Source: SABY01 sp964612515
Lineage (GTDB): Bacteria; Bacteroidota; Bacteroidia; Bacteroidales; 4484-276
NCBI GenBank assembly: GCA_964612515.1
Contig: CAZTCX010000001.1
Coordinates: 13,883-77,882, forward strand
Length of the DNA: 64,000 bases
Direction: 5' to 3'
Shown one piece after another: positions 17,956 through 26,683 of the stretch. The translations under genes were made by a program, and so were the position numbers. The first letter of the stretch is position 1. Every line of letters starts with the position of its first letter. A model generated the notes under the pieces. The model saw only the letters and a list, made by a program, of their open reading frames with translations. It was not told the DNA's origin and did not search any database.

Positions 17956-19065
17956 ATGACAAAAAACACGCAGAAGGGAGATTTTCTTCCGATCAACGGA
18001 ACCGATTATGTCGAATTTTATGTAGGAAATGCCCGTCAGGCAGCACATTATTACCAAACAGCTTTTGGCTTTCAGCCATTGGCTTACGCGGGATTGGAAA
18101 CTGGGTTGAAAGACCGTGCCTCGTACGTTTTGAAGCAGGATAAAATCCGTTTGGTTTTTACAACGGCTCTTACGCCTGAGGGCGACATCGCTGAACATGT
18201 CAAAAAGCATGGCGACGGTGTAAAAGTAGTTGCTCTTTGGGTTGACGATGCACGCAAATCATACGAAGAAACCACCAAACGTGGGGCTAAATCATATTTT
18301 GCACCTAAAACAGATGAAGATAAAAACGGAAAAGTAGTTACCGCCGGCATTCATACTTACGGTGACACCGTACACATTTTCGTTGAGCGAAAGGATTACA
18401 ATGGTCCGTTTTTGCCAGGCTATCAAAAGTGGGAGCCACATTACAAGCCCTCGTCGGTGGGATTGAAATACGTGGACCACATGGTTGGCAATGTCGGTTG
18501 GGGCGAGATGAACAAATGGGTGCAGTTTTATGCCGATGTGATGGGCTTCAAACAGATCATTTCGTTTGACGACCACGACATATCAACGGAATATACCGCA
18601 CTGATGAGCAAAGTGATGTCGAATGGCAACGAGCGCATTAAATTCCCGATTAACGAGCCGGCCAAAGGCAAAAAGAAATCGCAGATAGAAGAGTATATCG
18701 ATTTTTATCATGGATCGGGCGTGCAACACGTGGCGATGGCTACCGATAATATCCTAAAAACCGTTACCGAACTGCGCGACCGTGGCGTTGAGTTTCTGCG
18801 CGTTCCTGATGTCTATTACGAAACATTGCTTCAGCGCGTAGGCAAAATCGACGAAGAGCTGCTGCCACTCAAAGAGCTTGGAATATTGGTGGATCGCGAC
18901 GACGAAGGCTACCTGCTGCAGATTTTTACTCGACCTGTCGAAGACCGCCCGACGGTTTTTTATGAAATCATCCAGCGAAAAGGAGCACGTTCTTTTGGTA
19001 AAGGCAACTTCAAAGCTTTATTCGAGTCGATTGAACTGGAGCAGGCGCGGAGAGGAACGTTGTAA
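17956..19065 (+). CDS. hpd: 4-Hydroxyphenylpyruvate dioxygenase
   Basis: 369 residues; two vicinal-oxygen-chelate domains. Converts 4-hydroxyphenylpyruvate to homogentisate, the substrate of the preceding gene product. Fe(II) ligands are seen in KYVDHMVGNV (His), GVQHVAMATDNI (His) and FYEIIQR (Glu). The start ATG is 67 bp after hmgA with no promoter-like box between, so co-transcription is likely. Confidence 0.95.
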   Translation: MTKNTQKGDFLPINGTDYVEFYVGNARQAAHYYQTAFGFQPLAYAGLETGLKDRASYVLKQDKIRLVFTTALTPEGDIAEHVKKHGDGVKVVALWVDDARKSYEETTKRGAKSYFAPKTDEDKNGKVVTAGIHTYGDTVHIFVERKDYNGPFLPGYQKWEPHYKPSSVGLKYVDHMVGNVGWGEMNKWVQFYADVMGFKQIISFDDHDISTEYTALMSKVMSNGNERIKFPINEPAKGKKKSQIEEYIDFYHGSGVQHVAMATDNILKTVTELRDRGVEFLRVPDVYYETLLQRVGKIDEELLPLKELGILVDRDDEGYLLQIFTRPVEDRPTVFYEIIQRKGARSFGKGNFKALFESIELEQARRGTL

Positions 19066-19139
19066 AAACCTTGATTTTCAGATTTGATAAAAATCGAATT
19101 TTGAATACTGAATTTTGAATATCATAGAAAAACACTGAA

Positions 19140-20423
19140 ATGATTAAAGCTAACAATCCGTCGTTGCAGTCGTGGCTTAAAGTGCCACGCAACAGCGACT
19201 TTCCAATACAAAATATTCCTTTTGGAATTTTCAAACCAAAAAACCGTACCAGTCCGCGTGCGGGAACCCGAATAGGCAACCACGTAATCGATTTGGCTGC
19301 TATTGCCGAAAAAGGCTATTTCAAAGATGCCGGTATCAGTAATAAGGAGGTTTTTTCGCAGCCTGTTCTCAATGATTTTATTGCAATGGGAAAGCCAGTG
19401 TGGCAGGCAGTACGCGATCAAATTTCAGCTATGTTCGACAAACAGAATGAAGAGATATGGAATACCGAAGATTTCAAAGAAGGCATTTTTCATGATGTAA
19501 AAGAGGTGGAAATGCTGCTGCCCGTGCGCGTGACCGACTATACCGATTTCTATTCGAGCATCGAACACGCCACCAATGTTGGCTCCATGTTTCGTGATCC
19601 CGAAAATGCATTACTTCCCAACTGGCGTCATCTACCCGTTGGATATCATGGTCGCGCTTCGTCGATCGTCGCTTCAGGTACCAACATCCACCGGCCTGTA
19701 GGCCAGACCAAAAGCAATGACGATTCACAACCGATTTTGGAAGCTACCCGGCAGCTCGACTTTGAGCTGGAGATGGCTTTTGTAGTTGGGAAATCAACGG
19801 AGCTTGGCGACAGGGTTTCACTTCCGGCTGCACGGGAGCATATCTTCGGGTTGGTGCTTTTCAATGATTTGTCGGCACGCGACATACAGAGATGGGAATA
19901 TGTTCCATTGGGGCCTTTCCTGGCCAAGAACTTTGGAAGCGTGGCTTCACCTTGGATTGTAACCCTCGATGCGCTGGAGCCTTTCCGCGTTACAGGGCCG
20001 CAGCAGGAGCCTAAAGTTTTGCCTTACCTTCAGTTTTCGGGCGCTATGAATTTTGATGTTCAACTCGAGGTGCTGATAGAAACCGAAAGCTTCCCGGCAC
20101 ACACTATTTGTCAGTCCAACTTTAAATATATGTATTGGAACATTTTCCAGCAACTGGCGCATCATACCATCAACGGCTGCAACATCAATGTGGGCGATAT
20201 GTACGCTTCGGGAACGCTTAGCGGTCCGGAGCCGCACCAATATGGCTCGATGCTGGAACTTGCCTGGCGCGGTACAAAACCACTCGCCATGCCCGACGGA
20301 AGCCAACGGAAATTTATTAACGACAACGACACCGTCATCCTTCGCGCTCATGCTGAGAAAGATGGCGTCAGAATAGGATTTGGCGAAAGCCGCACAACCA
20401 TTTTGCCGGCAAAACCCTTTTAG
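19140..20423 (+). CDS. fahA: Fumarylacetoacetase
   Basis: 427 residues; hydrolyses fumarylacetoacetate to fumarate and acetoacetate, the last step of tyrosine breakdown. The N-terminal SH3-like part is followed by the catalytic fold with YTDFYSSIEHATNVG (metal Asp and catalytic His), FELEMAFV (metal Glu pair) and NDLSARDIQRWEY (metal Asp). All key residues of the family are present. It lies 74 bp after hpd. No maleylacetoacetate isomerase gene is present in the window, although that step is needed between HmgA and this enzyme. Confidence 0.95.
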   Translation: MIKANNPSLQSWLKVPRNSDFPIQNIPFGIFKPKNRTSPRAGTRIGNHVIDLAAIAEKGYFKDAGISNKEVFSQPVLNDFIAMGKPVWQAVRDQISAMFDKQNEEIWNTEDFKEGIFHDVKEVEMLLPVRVTDYTDFYSSIEHATNVGSMFRDPENALLPNWRHLPVGYHGRASSIVASGTNIHRPVGQTKSNDDSQPILEATRQLDFELEMAFVVGKSTELGDRVSLPAAREHIFGLVLFNDLSARDIQRWEYVPLGPFLAKNFGSVASPWIVTLDALEPFRVTGPQQEPKVLPYLQFSGAMNFDVQLEVLIETESFPAHTICQSNFKYMYWNIFQQLAHHTINGCNINVGDMYASGTLSGPEPHQYGSMLELAWRGTKPLAMPDGSQRKFINDNDTVILRAHAEKDGVRIGFGESRTTILPAKPF

Positions 20424-20444
20424 CATTAGCTCAGAAACATAGGA

Positions 20445-21350
20445 ATGATAAAAAGAATAGATCCTTCAACGCTCAGTACGGGAGCAATTCACCGCTTCCT
20501 GCTAGGAGCAGTAGCACCAAGACCAATTGCTTTTGCAAGCACGGTTGACGCGCAAGGCAACAGCAACCTTTCGCCGTTCAGCTTCTTTAATGCTTTTGGT
20601 GTTAATCCTACCACGCTCATTTTTTCGCCTTCTCGTCGCGGCCGCGACAATTCCACCAAGCATACCTACCAAAATATAAAGGAAGTGCCCGAGGTGGTGA
20701 TCAATGTGGTGAATTATGAGCTTGTGCATCAGGCGAGTCTGGCCAGCACCGAGTATGCCAAAGGTGTAAATGAATTTATAAAAGCCGGCTTTACACCATT
20801 GCCATCGGAGACTATCCGGCCGTTTCGTGTGAAAGAATCGCCCGTTCAATTTGAGTGCAAAGTGCGGCAGGTGATCGAAACCGGCGATGGCGGTGGCGCT
20901 GCCAATCTGATAATCTGCGAAATAACCATGATTCATGTGCATGAGGATATCCTCGACGAAAATGATATCCCTGACGCCAATAAGATAAGATTGGTAGGGC
21001 GGCATACCGGCAATTATTATGTAAAAGCATTTGGCGAAAGCCTTTTTACAGTTGCCAAACCTGTGGCGCGTTTGGGCATGGGCATCGACCAATTACCGGA
21101 ACATATCAGGCTAAGCAAAATACTCACAGGCAACCACCTTGGGCAGTTGGGAAACATCGAACTACTTCCTGATTTAGAGAACATCCATAGCGTGCAAAAA
21201 TCCCCGGAGGTTCAGGAGCTTTTTCAAGAAAATGCTGACAAGCCTTTAGAACTTGAGCATCAACTGCACCTGCTGGCGCAGAAATGGCTCAATGCCGGTC
21301 GTGCTGAAGAAGCGCTTGCCCTGCTCATGATGGACGTTCATGGCCGATGA
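20445..21350 (+). CDS. Flavin reductase-like, FMN-binding split-barrel protein
   Basis: 301 residues. The N-terminal ~200 residues are a flavin-reductase-like split barrel (FLLGAVAPRPIAFAST, LSPFSFFNAFGVNP, then VVINVVNYELVHQ), which binds FMN. The C-terminal ~90 residues are helical. Proteins of this length and type are commonly next to tyrosine catabolic genes in Bacteroidota, but their exact role is not established. It starts 21 bp after fahA and its stop overlaps the next start codon (ATGA), implying translational coupling. Confidence 0.85.
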   Translation: MIKRIDPSTLSTGAIHRFLLGAVAPRPIAFASTVDAQGNSNLSPFSFFNAFGVNPTTLIFSPSRRGRDNSTKHTYQNIKEVPEVVINVVNYELVHQASLASTEYAKGVNEFIKAGFTPLPSETIRPFRVKESPVQFECKVRQVIETGDGGGAANLIICEITMIHVHEDILDENDIPDANKIRLVGRHTGNYYVKAFGESLFTVAKPVARLGMGIDQLPEHIRLSKILTGNHLGQLGNIELLPDLENIHSVQKSPEVQELFQENADKPLELEHQLHLLAQKWLNAGRAEEALALLMMDVHGR

Positions 21351-22492
21351 AAACCTATGACTACATAATAGCCGGTGGTGGCGCTGCCGGACTGAGCCTG
21401 GCGTGGTATCTGAGCCAGACCGGCAAGGCCAATGCACGGGTACTTATCATCGATAAAGACACCAAGCAAAACAACGACCGAACGTGGGGATTCTGGCACC
21501 GTGAGGCTACGCCCTTTGAGGAAATCGTAAGCTATCAGTTTGATAATCTGGATTTTTCCTCCCATTATCTCAACGAAAGGATTCCCATGGGTAGCCATCG
21601 CTATTCGGTGATTCGTGGCATCGACTTTTATAACTTTATCCGCAATTCGCTGAAAGCTTTTTCCAATTTTGAATTTTTGACGGCCAACATCGAAAAGCTG
21701 GAAGACCATCCCGATGGCGCCATAGCCGTTACCAGTCAGGGACGTTTTAGCGCAAGCTGGATTTTTACAAGTATTTATAAAGAAAAAGATGTGGTGGCGG
21801 CAGCAGGAAAGGGTCTCTATCTGCGGCAGCATTTCAAAGGATTGGTTATCGAAACTGATGAGGTGGCCTTCGATACCAATAGTTTTACCATGTTTGATTT
21901 CAATACACCTCAGAATGGTGCGATGCGATTTTTCTATGTTATTCCGCACAGCCCAAAGCATGCGTTGGTTGAATACACGCTGTTTTCGGAGCATCTGCTA
22001 CAAAAGCCTGAATACGATGCCGCCATCAAAACTTATATTGACGAAGTTTTAAAATTAAAATCCTATCGCATCATCGACGAAGAATTTGGTGTGATTCCGA
22101 TGACGACTTATCATTTTCCGGCCACGCAGGGGAGGCATATAGTGCAAATTGGTTCGGCAGGTGGCAGTTCCAAACCTTCGTCGGGCTACACTTTTATGAG
22201 GATACAGAAGCATACAAAAAAGATGGCTGCAGCGCTGGCAGCCGGGAAAAGTCCGGTAATACCGGCAGTTTCGTCTTTGCGGTATAGGTTTTATGATGCC
22301 GTGCTGCTCAATATTTTAAAAAATGACCCGGAGAAGGCCGAGTTGCTTTTTTCGAAGATGTATCAAAACAATCCTGTCGGGCGGCTCTTCGACTTTCTGG
22401 ATGAACGTGGTGGCGTGGTCAACGATTTAAAGGTGATTACATCGTTGCCACCATGGCCTTTTCTGAAATCGACCGGACAGTTGTTGTTTTAA
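21347..22492 (+). CDS. Lycopene cyclase-family flavoprotein (CrtY-like)
   Basis: 381 residues. The N-terminal dinucleotide-binding motif is YDYIIAGGGAAGLSLAWYL, followed by DRTWGFWH and, later, GSAGGSSKPSSGYTFMRI, both characteristic of the CrtY/lycopene cyclase family. That family uses reduced flavin to cyclise carotenoid ends. No crtB, crtI or crtZ gene is nearby. The start overlaps the flavin-reductase-like gene by 4 nt, an unusual pairing with a tyrosine catabolic operon. It may be a true carotenoid cyclase or a family member acting on another isoprenoid. Confidence 0.82.
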   Translation: MKTYDYIIAGGGAAGLSLAWYLSQTGKANARVLIIDKDTKQNNDRTWGFWHREATPFEEIVSYQFDNLDFSSHYLNERIPMGSHRYSVIRGIDFYNFIRNSLKAFSNFEFLTANIEKLEDHPDGAIAVTSQGRFSASWIFTSIYKEKDVVAAAGKGLYLRQHFKGLVIETDEVAFDTNSFTMFDFNTPQNGAMRFFYVIPHSPKHALVEYTLFSEHLLQKPEYDAAIKTYIDEVLKLKSYRIIDEEFGVIPMTTYHFPATQGRHIVQIGSAGGSSKPSSGYTFMRIQKHTKKMAAALAAGKSPVIPAVSSLRYRFYDAVLLNILKNDPEKAELLFSKMYQNNPVGRLFDFLDERGGVVNDLKVITSLPPWPFLKSTGQLLF

Positions 22493-22556
22493 TATCGGCA
22501 GTAAACAAAATTGAGAATCAAGTTTTTATAGTGGTATAATTTAGAAACAGATGGTT

Positions 22557-22961
22557 ATGAAAAACGAAATTGCTTCGGTCCTGATGATTGCATTCATTGC
22601 ATTTTTGCTCACCGGTTGCGAGGTGTCACCGCTCACCGAGAAGGACAATGGCAGCACCGTGGAATATTCCATTGATTCGCAATTTGAGGTGCAACTCAAA
22701 GGCAATCCGCAGGCAGGATTCAGATGGAAAACCGTGGGTTTGGATAAGTCGGTGCTTGAGGAAATCGGGGAGCCCGTGATAAAAACCTACAGTGAGGATG
22801 GCCGCCGCGATGCTACCTACACTTTTACTTTTAAAACAAGAAGTGCCGGGCACACCTTGCTAAGATTGATTTATTACAACAAAAACAACGAAGACCCCAA
22901 GCCGGAAGATGTATTTGAAATTCATGTAATCTCAGGGATGATGGGCAGAATCGAATCCTGA
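22557..22961 (+). CDS. Chagasin-like (I42) protease-inhibitor lipoprotein
   Basis: About 134 residues from ATG 22557 (an in-frame ATG at 22551 is equally possible). A hydrophobic signal ends in a lipobox (FLLTGC), so the protein is lipid-anchored. The mature part resembles the inhibitor I42/chagasin Ig-like fold: NPQAGFRWK corresponds to the family's NPTTGY-W loop, and the strand YTFTFKTRSAGHTLLRLIY follows. The third loop (R/K-P-W) is not well conserved (NNEDPKPEDVF). Such proteins inhibit papain-like cysteine proteases. Assignment is by motif only. Confidence 0.7.
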   Translation: MKNEIASVLMIAFIAFLLTGCEVSPLTEKDNGSTVEYSIDSQFEVQLKGNPQAGFRWKTVGLDKSVLEEIGEPVIKTYSEDGRRDATYTFTFKTRSAGHTLLRLIYYNKNNEDPKPEDVFEIHVISGMMGRIES

Positions 22962-22989
22962 ATGTAGCAGTGTTTTCTATTTCCTTTCA

Positions 22990-23097
22990 AAATTTATTAT
23001 TCGAAATTCTGCGGTTCGATATTCAAAAAAAGGAATATCGAATATCCAACAAAGCCTGCCCTGAGCTTGCCGAAGGGAATTTTGGATATTGAAGTGT
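22990..23097. repeat. AT-rich intergenic repeat with a common palindromic motif
   Basis: Contains several copies of a gatattc/gaatatc theme on both strands and the short gccctgagcttgccgaaggg motif, which is widespread in bacterial intergenic regions. No coding potential. It fills the space between the convergent chagasin-like gene and the minus-strand membrane protein gene. Confidence 0.4.
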
Positions 23098-23106
23098 TTT
23101 AAACCT

Positions 23107-23946
23107 CTAAACTCTTATCCGTATTCCAAACTCGAAAACCACCCTGAAAGCGATCAGTAATACAATGGCGGTGATAAGAGCCCCTTTGTCGAGCTTGACG
23201 GTGATGGGAAATTCGTCGAAGAAAAAGGTAGGCATACTATTGTAACGCAGAAGAATTGGTAACGCAAACAACAAACCCGTGAGCAGCACAAATAATTCGT
23301 AATAAGTTATCAGCGGAAGCTTAATGAGGATCATGATAAAAGTACCGGCCACCAGTGGCAGGATAACTCCCGCAAAAGTGAAAAAAGAACGGTTGTATTC
23401 GTTGAGCTGATTGAAATAGGAGTTGGCCGAAAATAAAAACCATTTTACCGTAAGCGTCGAAACCAACAGTAGCATCGTTAGCGCTATTAGCGTCATCACC
23501 AGCTTTCCGGTATCTTTTACATAAAAATACATTACCACATATCCAAACCCTTTGTCGAGAATAGTGCCGGCGAGCATGGCGCCAAACGACCAGATGACGG
23601 CGTAGGCAAAGCACCACAGAAAGAATATTTTGAAATAGGCCAGCGCGTCGTACATCTGTATGAAAACCAGCAAGGCCATGATTCCCAGAAATAATCCGAA
23701 GGCAGGCGATATGCTATAAAGCATCTTTACGGCATCGGAGGTCCATGCGCCTGAATCGATATCCCAGGCCAGCGACCAGTAATAAATGATGCTGGGGTAA
23801 TCGAACTGCATGGCTGCAATGGCGGTAGCAAATTGTGTGATGAGATACATGAACAGAAAAGCTATCACCAGCCAGGAGAGCGAGTTGCTGAAAATGATCA
23901 GGAAGTTTCGGGGGGTGCGTTTGTTTCTGTCGTTGGTAACGTCCAT
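23107..23946 (-). CDS. Polytopic membrane protein of unknown function
   Basis: 279 residues from the ATG at 23946 (MDVTNDRNKR). A longer reading to 24000 is rejected because it would cross a promoter box and a terminator. About seven hydrophobic segments (for example NSLSWLVIAFLFMYLITQ, GLFLGIMALLVFI, FFLWCFAYAVIWSFGAML, LLVSTLTVKWFLF, GVILPLVAGTFIMILI, ELFVLLTGLLFALPILL, GALITAIVLLIAFRVVF). No conserved catalytic or transport motif is recognised. Its promoter lies directly after the terminator of the upstream oxoamine synthase gene, so it is probably transcribed alone. Confidence 0.75.
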   Translation of the reverse strand: MDVTNDRNKRTPRNFLIIFSNSLSWLVIAFLFMYLITQFATAIAAMQFDYPSIIYYWSLAWDIDSGAWTSDAVKMLYSISPAFGLFLGIMALLVFIQMYDALAYFKIFFLWCFAYAVIWSFGAMLAGTILDKGFGYVVMYFYVKDTGKLVMTLIALTMLLLVSTLTVKWFLFSANSYFNQLNEYNRSFFTFAGVILPLVAGTFIMILIKLPLITYYELFVLLTGLLFALPILLRYNSMPTFFFDEFPITVKLDKGALITAIVLLIAFRVVFEFGIRIRV

Positions 23947-23972
23947 TGTTGCTATGCGATTTTTTGAGTTGG

Positions 23973-23980
23973 CAAAGATA
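23973..23980 (-). promoter_or_regulatory. Bacteroidota -7 promoter box for the 23107-23946 gene
   Basis: On the minus strand the sequence reads TATCTTTG (TAnnTTTG), 26 bp before the ATG at 23946. It supports this start and an independent transcript. Confidence 0.6.
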
Positions 23981-23981
23981 A

Positions 23982-24008
23982 AAAAACCCGCGCGGGGCAC
24001 GGGTTTTT
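23982..24008 (-). terminator. Intrinsic terminator of the oxoamine synthase gene
   Basis: Inverted repeat aaaaacccg / cgggttttt with a GC-rich 9-nt loop. On the minus strand it follows the stop of the gene at 24045 by 36 bp and ends in a T-run. Confidence 0.75.
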
Positions 24009-24044
24009 CATTATCAAATCATTAAAACTCTTTATGGTCGGGTA

Positions 24045-25323
24045 CTAAACAAGATTGTGGGCGTCGAACATAATTTCTTTGGAATATTCGCCGGCGTCGA
24101 GTTTGCGTCGCACTTCTGAGAAGGCTTCGATGGTGTAGCGTGCGTCTTCCACCGTATGTGCTGCAGTTGGGATGAGGCGGAGCAAAATAACGCCTTTTGG
24201 TACCACAGGATAAGTAACGATGCTGCAGAAGATGCTAAAATTCTTGCGCAGATCGTGGGTTATATGCGTCGCTTCGGGTATGCCGCCCTGAAGGATTACA
24301 GGAGTAACGGGTGATGCTGTAGGGCCAATGTTGAAGCCTTTTTCTCTGAGTCCACTTTGTAGTGCGTTTACTANNNNNNNNNNNNNNNNNNNNNNNNNNN
24401 NNNTTCCATAGATTCTCGCGCAGTTGCGGCTCAGTTTTGATAAGTTCCAGACGTTTGAGCGCGCCAATTACCATAGGCATTGGAAGTGATTTGGCGAAAA
24501 TCTGTGAGCGCAGGTTGTAGCGCAGATATTCGATTACCTCTTTCTTGCTGGCCACAAAACCGCCGATGCCGGCCATAGCTTTAGCAAAAGTTCCGAAATA
24601 AATATCTGTTTCGTCCATCACATCCATGTGCTCGCTGGTGCCGGCACCGGTAGGTCCCATGGTGCCGAAGCCGTGAGCATCGTCAACAAGTATTCTGAAC
24701 TGGAATTTACTTTTTAATGCAACGATTTCTTTGAGATTGCCCAGGTCGCCGGACATGCCATAAACGCCTTCCGTTATTACCAAAATACCGCCGCCTGTCT
24801 CGTTGGTAATTTTGGTGGCACGTTCGAGTTGTTTCTCAAAGCTGGCCATGTCGTTGTGCGGATACACGAAGCGTTTGCCAAAATGCAACCGGCAACCATC
24901 GATGATGCAGGCGTGGGCTTCGGAATCATATACGATGACATCGTGGCGATTCACCAGTGATTCCACTATCGACACCATTCCCTGATAACCGTAATTGAGC
25001 AGATAGGCATCTTCTTTTTTCTCAAACTCTGCCAGTTGGCGTTCGAGTTCTTCGTGGTATTTGGTATGTCCCGACATCATGCGGGCGCCCATAGGATAAG
25101 CCATTCCCCAATCGGCAGCTGCCTGTGCGTCGGCTTTGCGAACTTCCGGGTGGTTGGCAAGACCCAGGTAATTGTTGATAGACCAGGTGAGCATTTCTTT
25201 TCCAAGGAAAGTCATGCGTGGCTGGATTTCACCTTCCAGCTTAGGAAACATAAAATAACCAAAAGCCTCGCGGTTGTATTTGCCCAGAGGCCCCATGTTG
25301 GTGAACTTTTCAAAAATATCCAT
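24045..25323 (-). CDS. Alpha-oxoamine synthase (serine palmitoyltransferase / KBL / cysteate acyltransferase-like), interrupted by an assembly gap
   Basis: PLP-dependent fold-type I enzyme joining an acyl-CoA/ACP to an amino acid. The N-terminal part reads to the gap (start MDIFEKF at 25323) and the C-terminal part continues in a different frame after 30 N. The PLP-lysine region is YFGTFAKAMAGIGGFVAS; the cofactor Asp/His region is VDDAHGFGTMG. A true gap of 2 nt (or 2 modulo 3) would restore one frame of about 416 codons ending in FDAHNLV, the usual length. So the frame break is an assembly effect, not a mutation. In Bacteroidota such enzymes start sphingolipid or sulfonolipid synthesis; the exact amino-acid substrate cannot be told. 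Confidence 0.85.
24374..24403. other. Assembly gap (30 N) inside the oxoamine synthase gene
   Basis: Thirty N residues. Flanking codons (…LW before, VNALQSG after) suggest the real missing sequence is about 2 nt. Confidence 0.95.
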
Positions 25324-25349
25324 GCTATTAGCTGTTAAATTTTAAGATG

Positions 25350-25357
25350 CAAAATTA
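25350..25357 (-). promoter_or_regulatory. Bacteroidota -7 promoter box for the oxoamine synthase gene
   Basis: Minus strand TAATTTTG (followed by C) matches TAnnTTTG, 26 bp upstream of the ATG at 25323. Confidence 0.6.
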
Positions 25358-25487
25358 GAATAATTAACCGGCTTCTTAATGGTGTTGGTGTTTTCTTCGC
25401 CTTACATCTTTGTTCGCGCGCAAGGCAGCTTGCCCAATCCAAAATAATTGGGGATGCTATGCGTTATCCCAGCCATCCAAAAAATAT

Positions 25488-25495
25488 TACTTTTG
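25488..25495 (+). promoter_or_regulatory. -7 promoter box immediately before the bamD start
   Basis: TACTTTTG followed by C, only 5 bp before the ATG at 25501. Transcription would then begin at or next to the start codon, giving a leaderless or nearly leaderless mRNA. It also argues against using the upstream in-frame ATG at 25459. Confidence 0.6.
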
Positions 25496-25500
25496 CGCCC

Positions 25501-26313
25501 ATGTTCAAAAATAACCTCTTCATATTGTTACTGTTGGCATCCGTGGTGATGGCTTCGTGCAGTCAGCACCAGAAGCTACTCAAAAGCACCGACAACGATG
25601 CCAAGTACGAGAAAGCCATGGAATATTACGAAAAGGGCGACTACTACCGCGCTTTGCAGGTTTTTGAACAGCTCATGCCCATATATCGGGGCACTGCCAA
25701 GGCAGAGAAACTTTATTATTACTATGCCAATGCCTATTACCAGGAACGCGAATACATCCTGGCAAGCTACTATTTCAAGCGTTTTGCGCAAAGTTTTCCT
25801 TCCAGCGAATGGGCTCAAGAAGCAAGCTTTTTGGCGGCCTACACTAAATATCTCGACAGCCCACGCTATAGCCTCGACCAGACGGTGACGCGCGAGGCCA
25901 TTGACGAATTTCAGCTTTTTATTAATAAATATCCTTTTGGTGCTAAAGCCAAAGAAGCCAACGATCTGATAGACCAACTGCGCCTCAAGTTACAGATGAA
26001 AAGCTACAGCATTGCCAATCTCTATTACAAAATGGAAGATTATCGCGCGGCTATCGTTTCGTATGAAGGCATGCTGAAAGACTATCCCGATACCGAATAC
26101 AAAGAAGAGATACTTTACCGGATCATCCGATCTTACTATCAATTTGCTTTTAAGAGCATCGACGAGAAGAAAAAGGAACGGTATGAGGGTGCAGTGAAAG
26201 CATATTATGATTTTACGAGCATTTATCCTGAAAGTCAATATATTGGCGACGTGGAACGAATGCGCCAACGCATACAAGACGAACTACAGATTATTGAAGT
26301 TGAACCATTTTAA
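25501..26313 (+). CDS. bamD: Outer membrane protein assembly factor BamD
   Basis: 270 residues. Lipoprotein signal MFKNNLFILLLLASVVMASC gives a lipid-anchored Cys at residue 20. The mature part is a row of TPR-like helices (YEKAMEYYEKGDYYRALQVF, YYYANAYYQEREYILASYYF) as in BamD/YfiO, which works with BamA to insert beta-barrel proteins in the outer membrane. It heads the bamD-rpoZ-coaBC-porD run, a common order in Bacteroidota. The start is chosen from the signal peptide and the promoter box just upstream. Confidence 0.92.
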   Translation: MFKNNLFILLLLASVVMASCSQHQKLLKSTDNDAKYEKAMEYYEKGDYYRALQVFEQLMPIYRGTAKAEKLYYYYANAYYQEREYILASYYFKRFAQSFPSSEWAQEASFLAAYTKYLDSPRYSLDQTVTREAIDEFQLFINKYPFGAKAKEANDLIDQLRLKLQMKSYSIANLYYKMEDYRAAIVSYEGMLKDYPDTEYKEEILYRIIRSYYQFAFKSIDEKKKERYEGAVKAYYDFTSIYPESQYIGDVERMRQRIQDELQIIEVEPF

Positions 26314-26326
26314 TTTAATTAATAGC

Positions 26327-26680
26327 ATGGATTACAAAAAAACCAAATCTGAAACAACTGCTGTAACTCGCAAGATGCGGCAGTTCGACAAAGACACCGG
26401 TAATATCTACGAAACGCTGGCCATCATCTCCAAGCGCAGCAATCAGATTTCGCTGGAGCTTAAAGAAGAACTTAACAAGAAAATAGCGGAGTTTGCTACT
26501 AGCACCGATAGCCTGGAAGAGGTTTTCGAGAACCGTGAGCAGATCGAGATCGCCCGTTTTTACGAGAAGTTACCCAAGCCTACTTTATTGGCTGTTCAGG
26601 AATTTATCGACGATCAGATATATTACCGCAATCCTTCCAAAGAAACAACGCACCCGCTTACCAGTGACATATTAGAATAA
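26327..26680 (+). CDS. rpoZ: RNA polymerase omega/Rpb6-type subunit
   Basis: 117 residues starting MDYKKTKSETT at 26327. The segment TGNIYETLAIISKRSNQIS is the conserved omega/Rpb6 motif that contacts the beta-prime subunit. The protein is longer than E. coli omega (91 aa), typical for Bacteroidota. It is 13 bp after bamD and 3 bp before coaBC, clearly within one operon. Confidence 0.88.
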   Translation: MDYKKTKSETTAVTRKMRQFDKDTGNIYETLAIISKRSNQISLELKEELNKKIAEFATSTDSLEEVFENREQIEIARFYEKLPKPTLLAVQEFIDDQIYYRNPSKETTHPLTSDILE

Positions 26681-26683
26681 AGG

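Noticed and set aside
23947..24000. 18-codon N-terminal extension of the membrane protein
   Set aside because: It would place a promoter box and a terminator inside the coding sequence.
24235..24467. Real frameshift in the oxoamine synthase
   Set aside because: The frame change coincides with the 30-N gap; 2 missing nt restore the frame.
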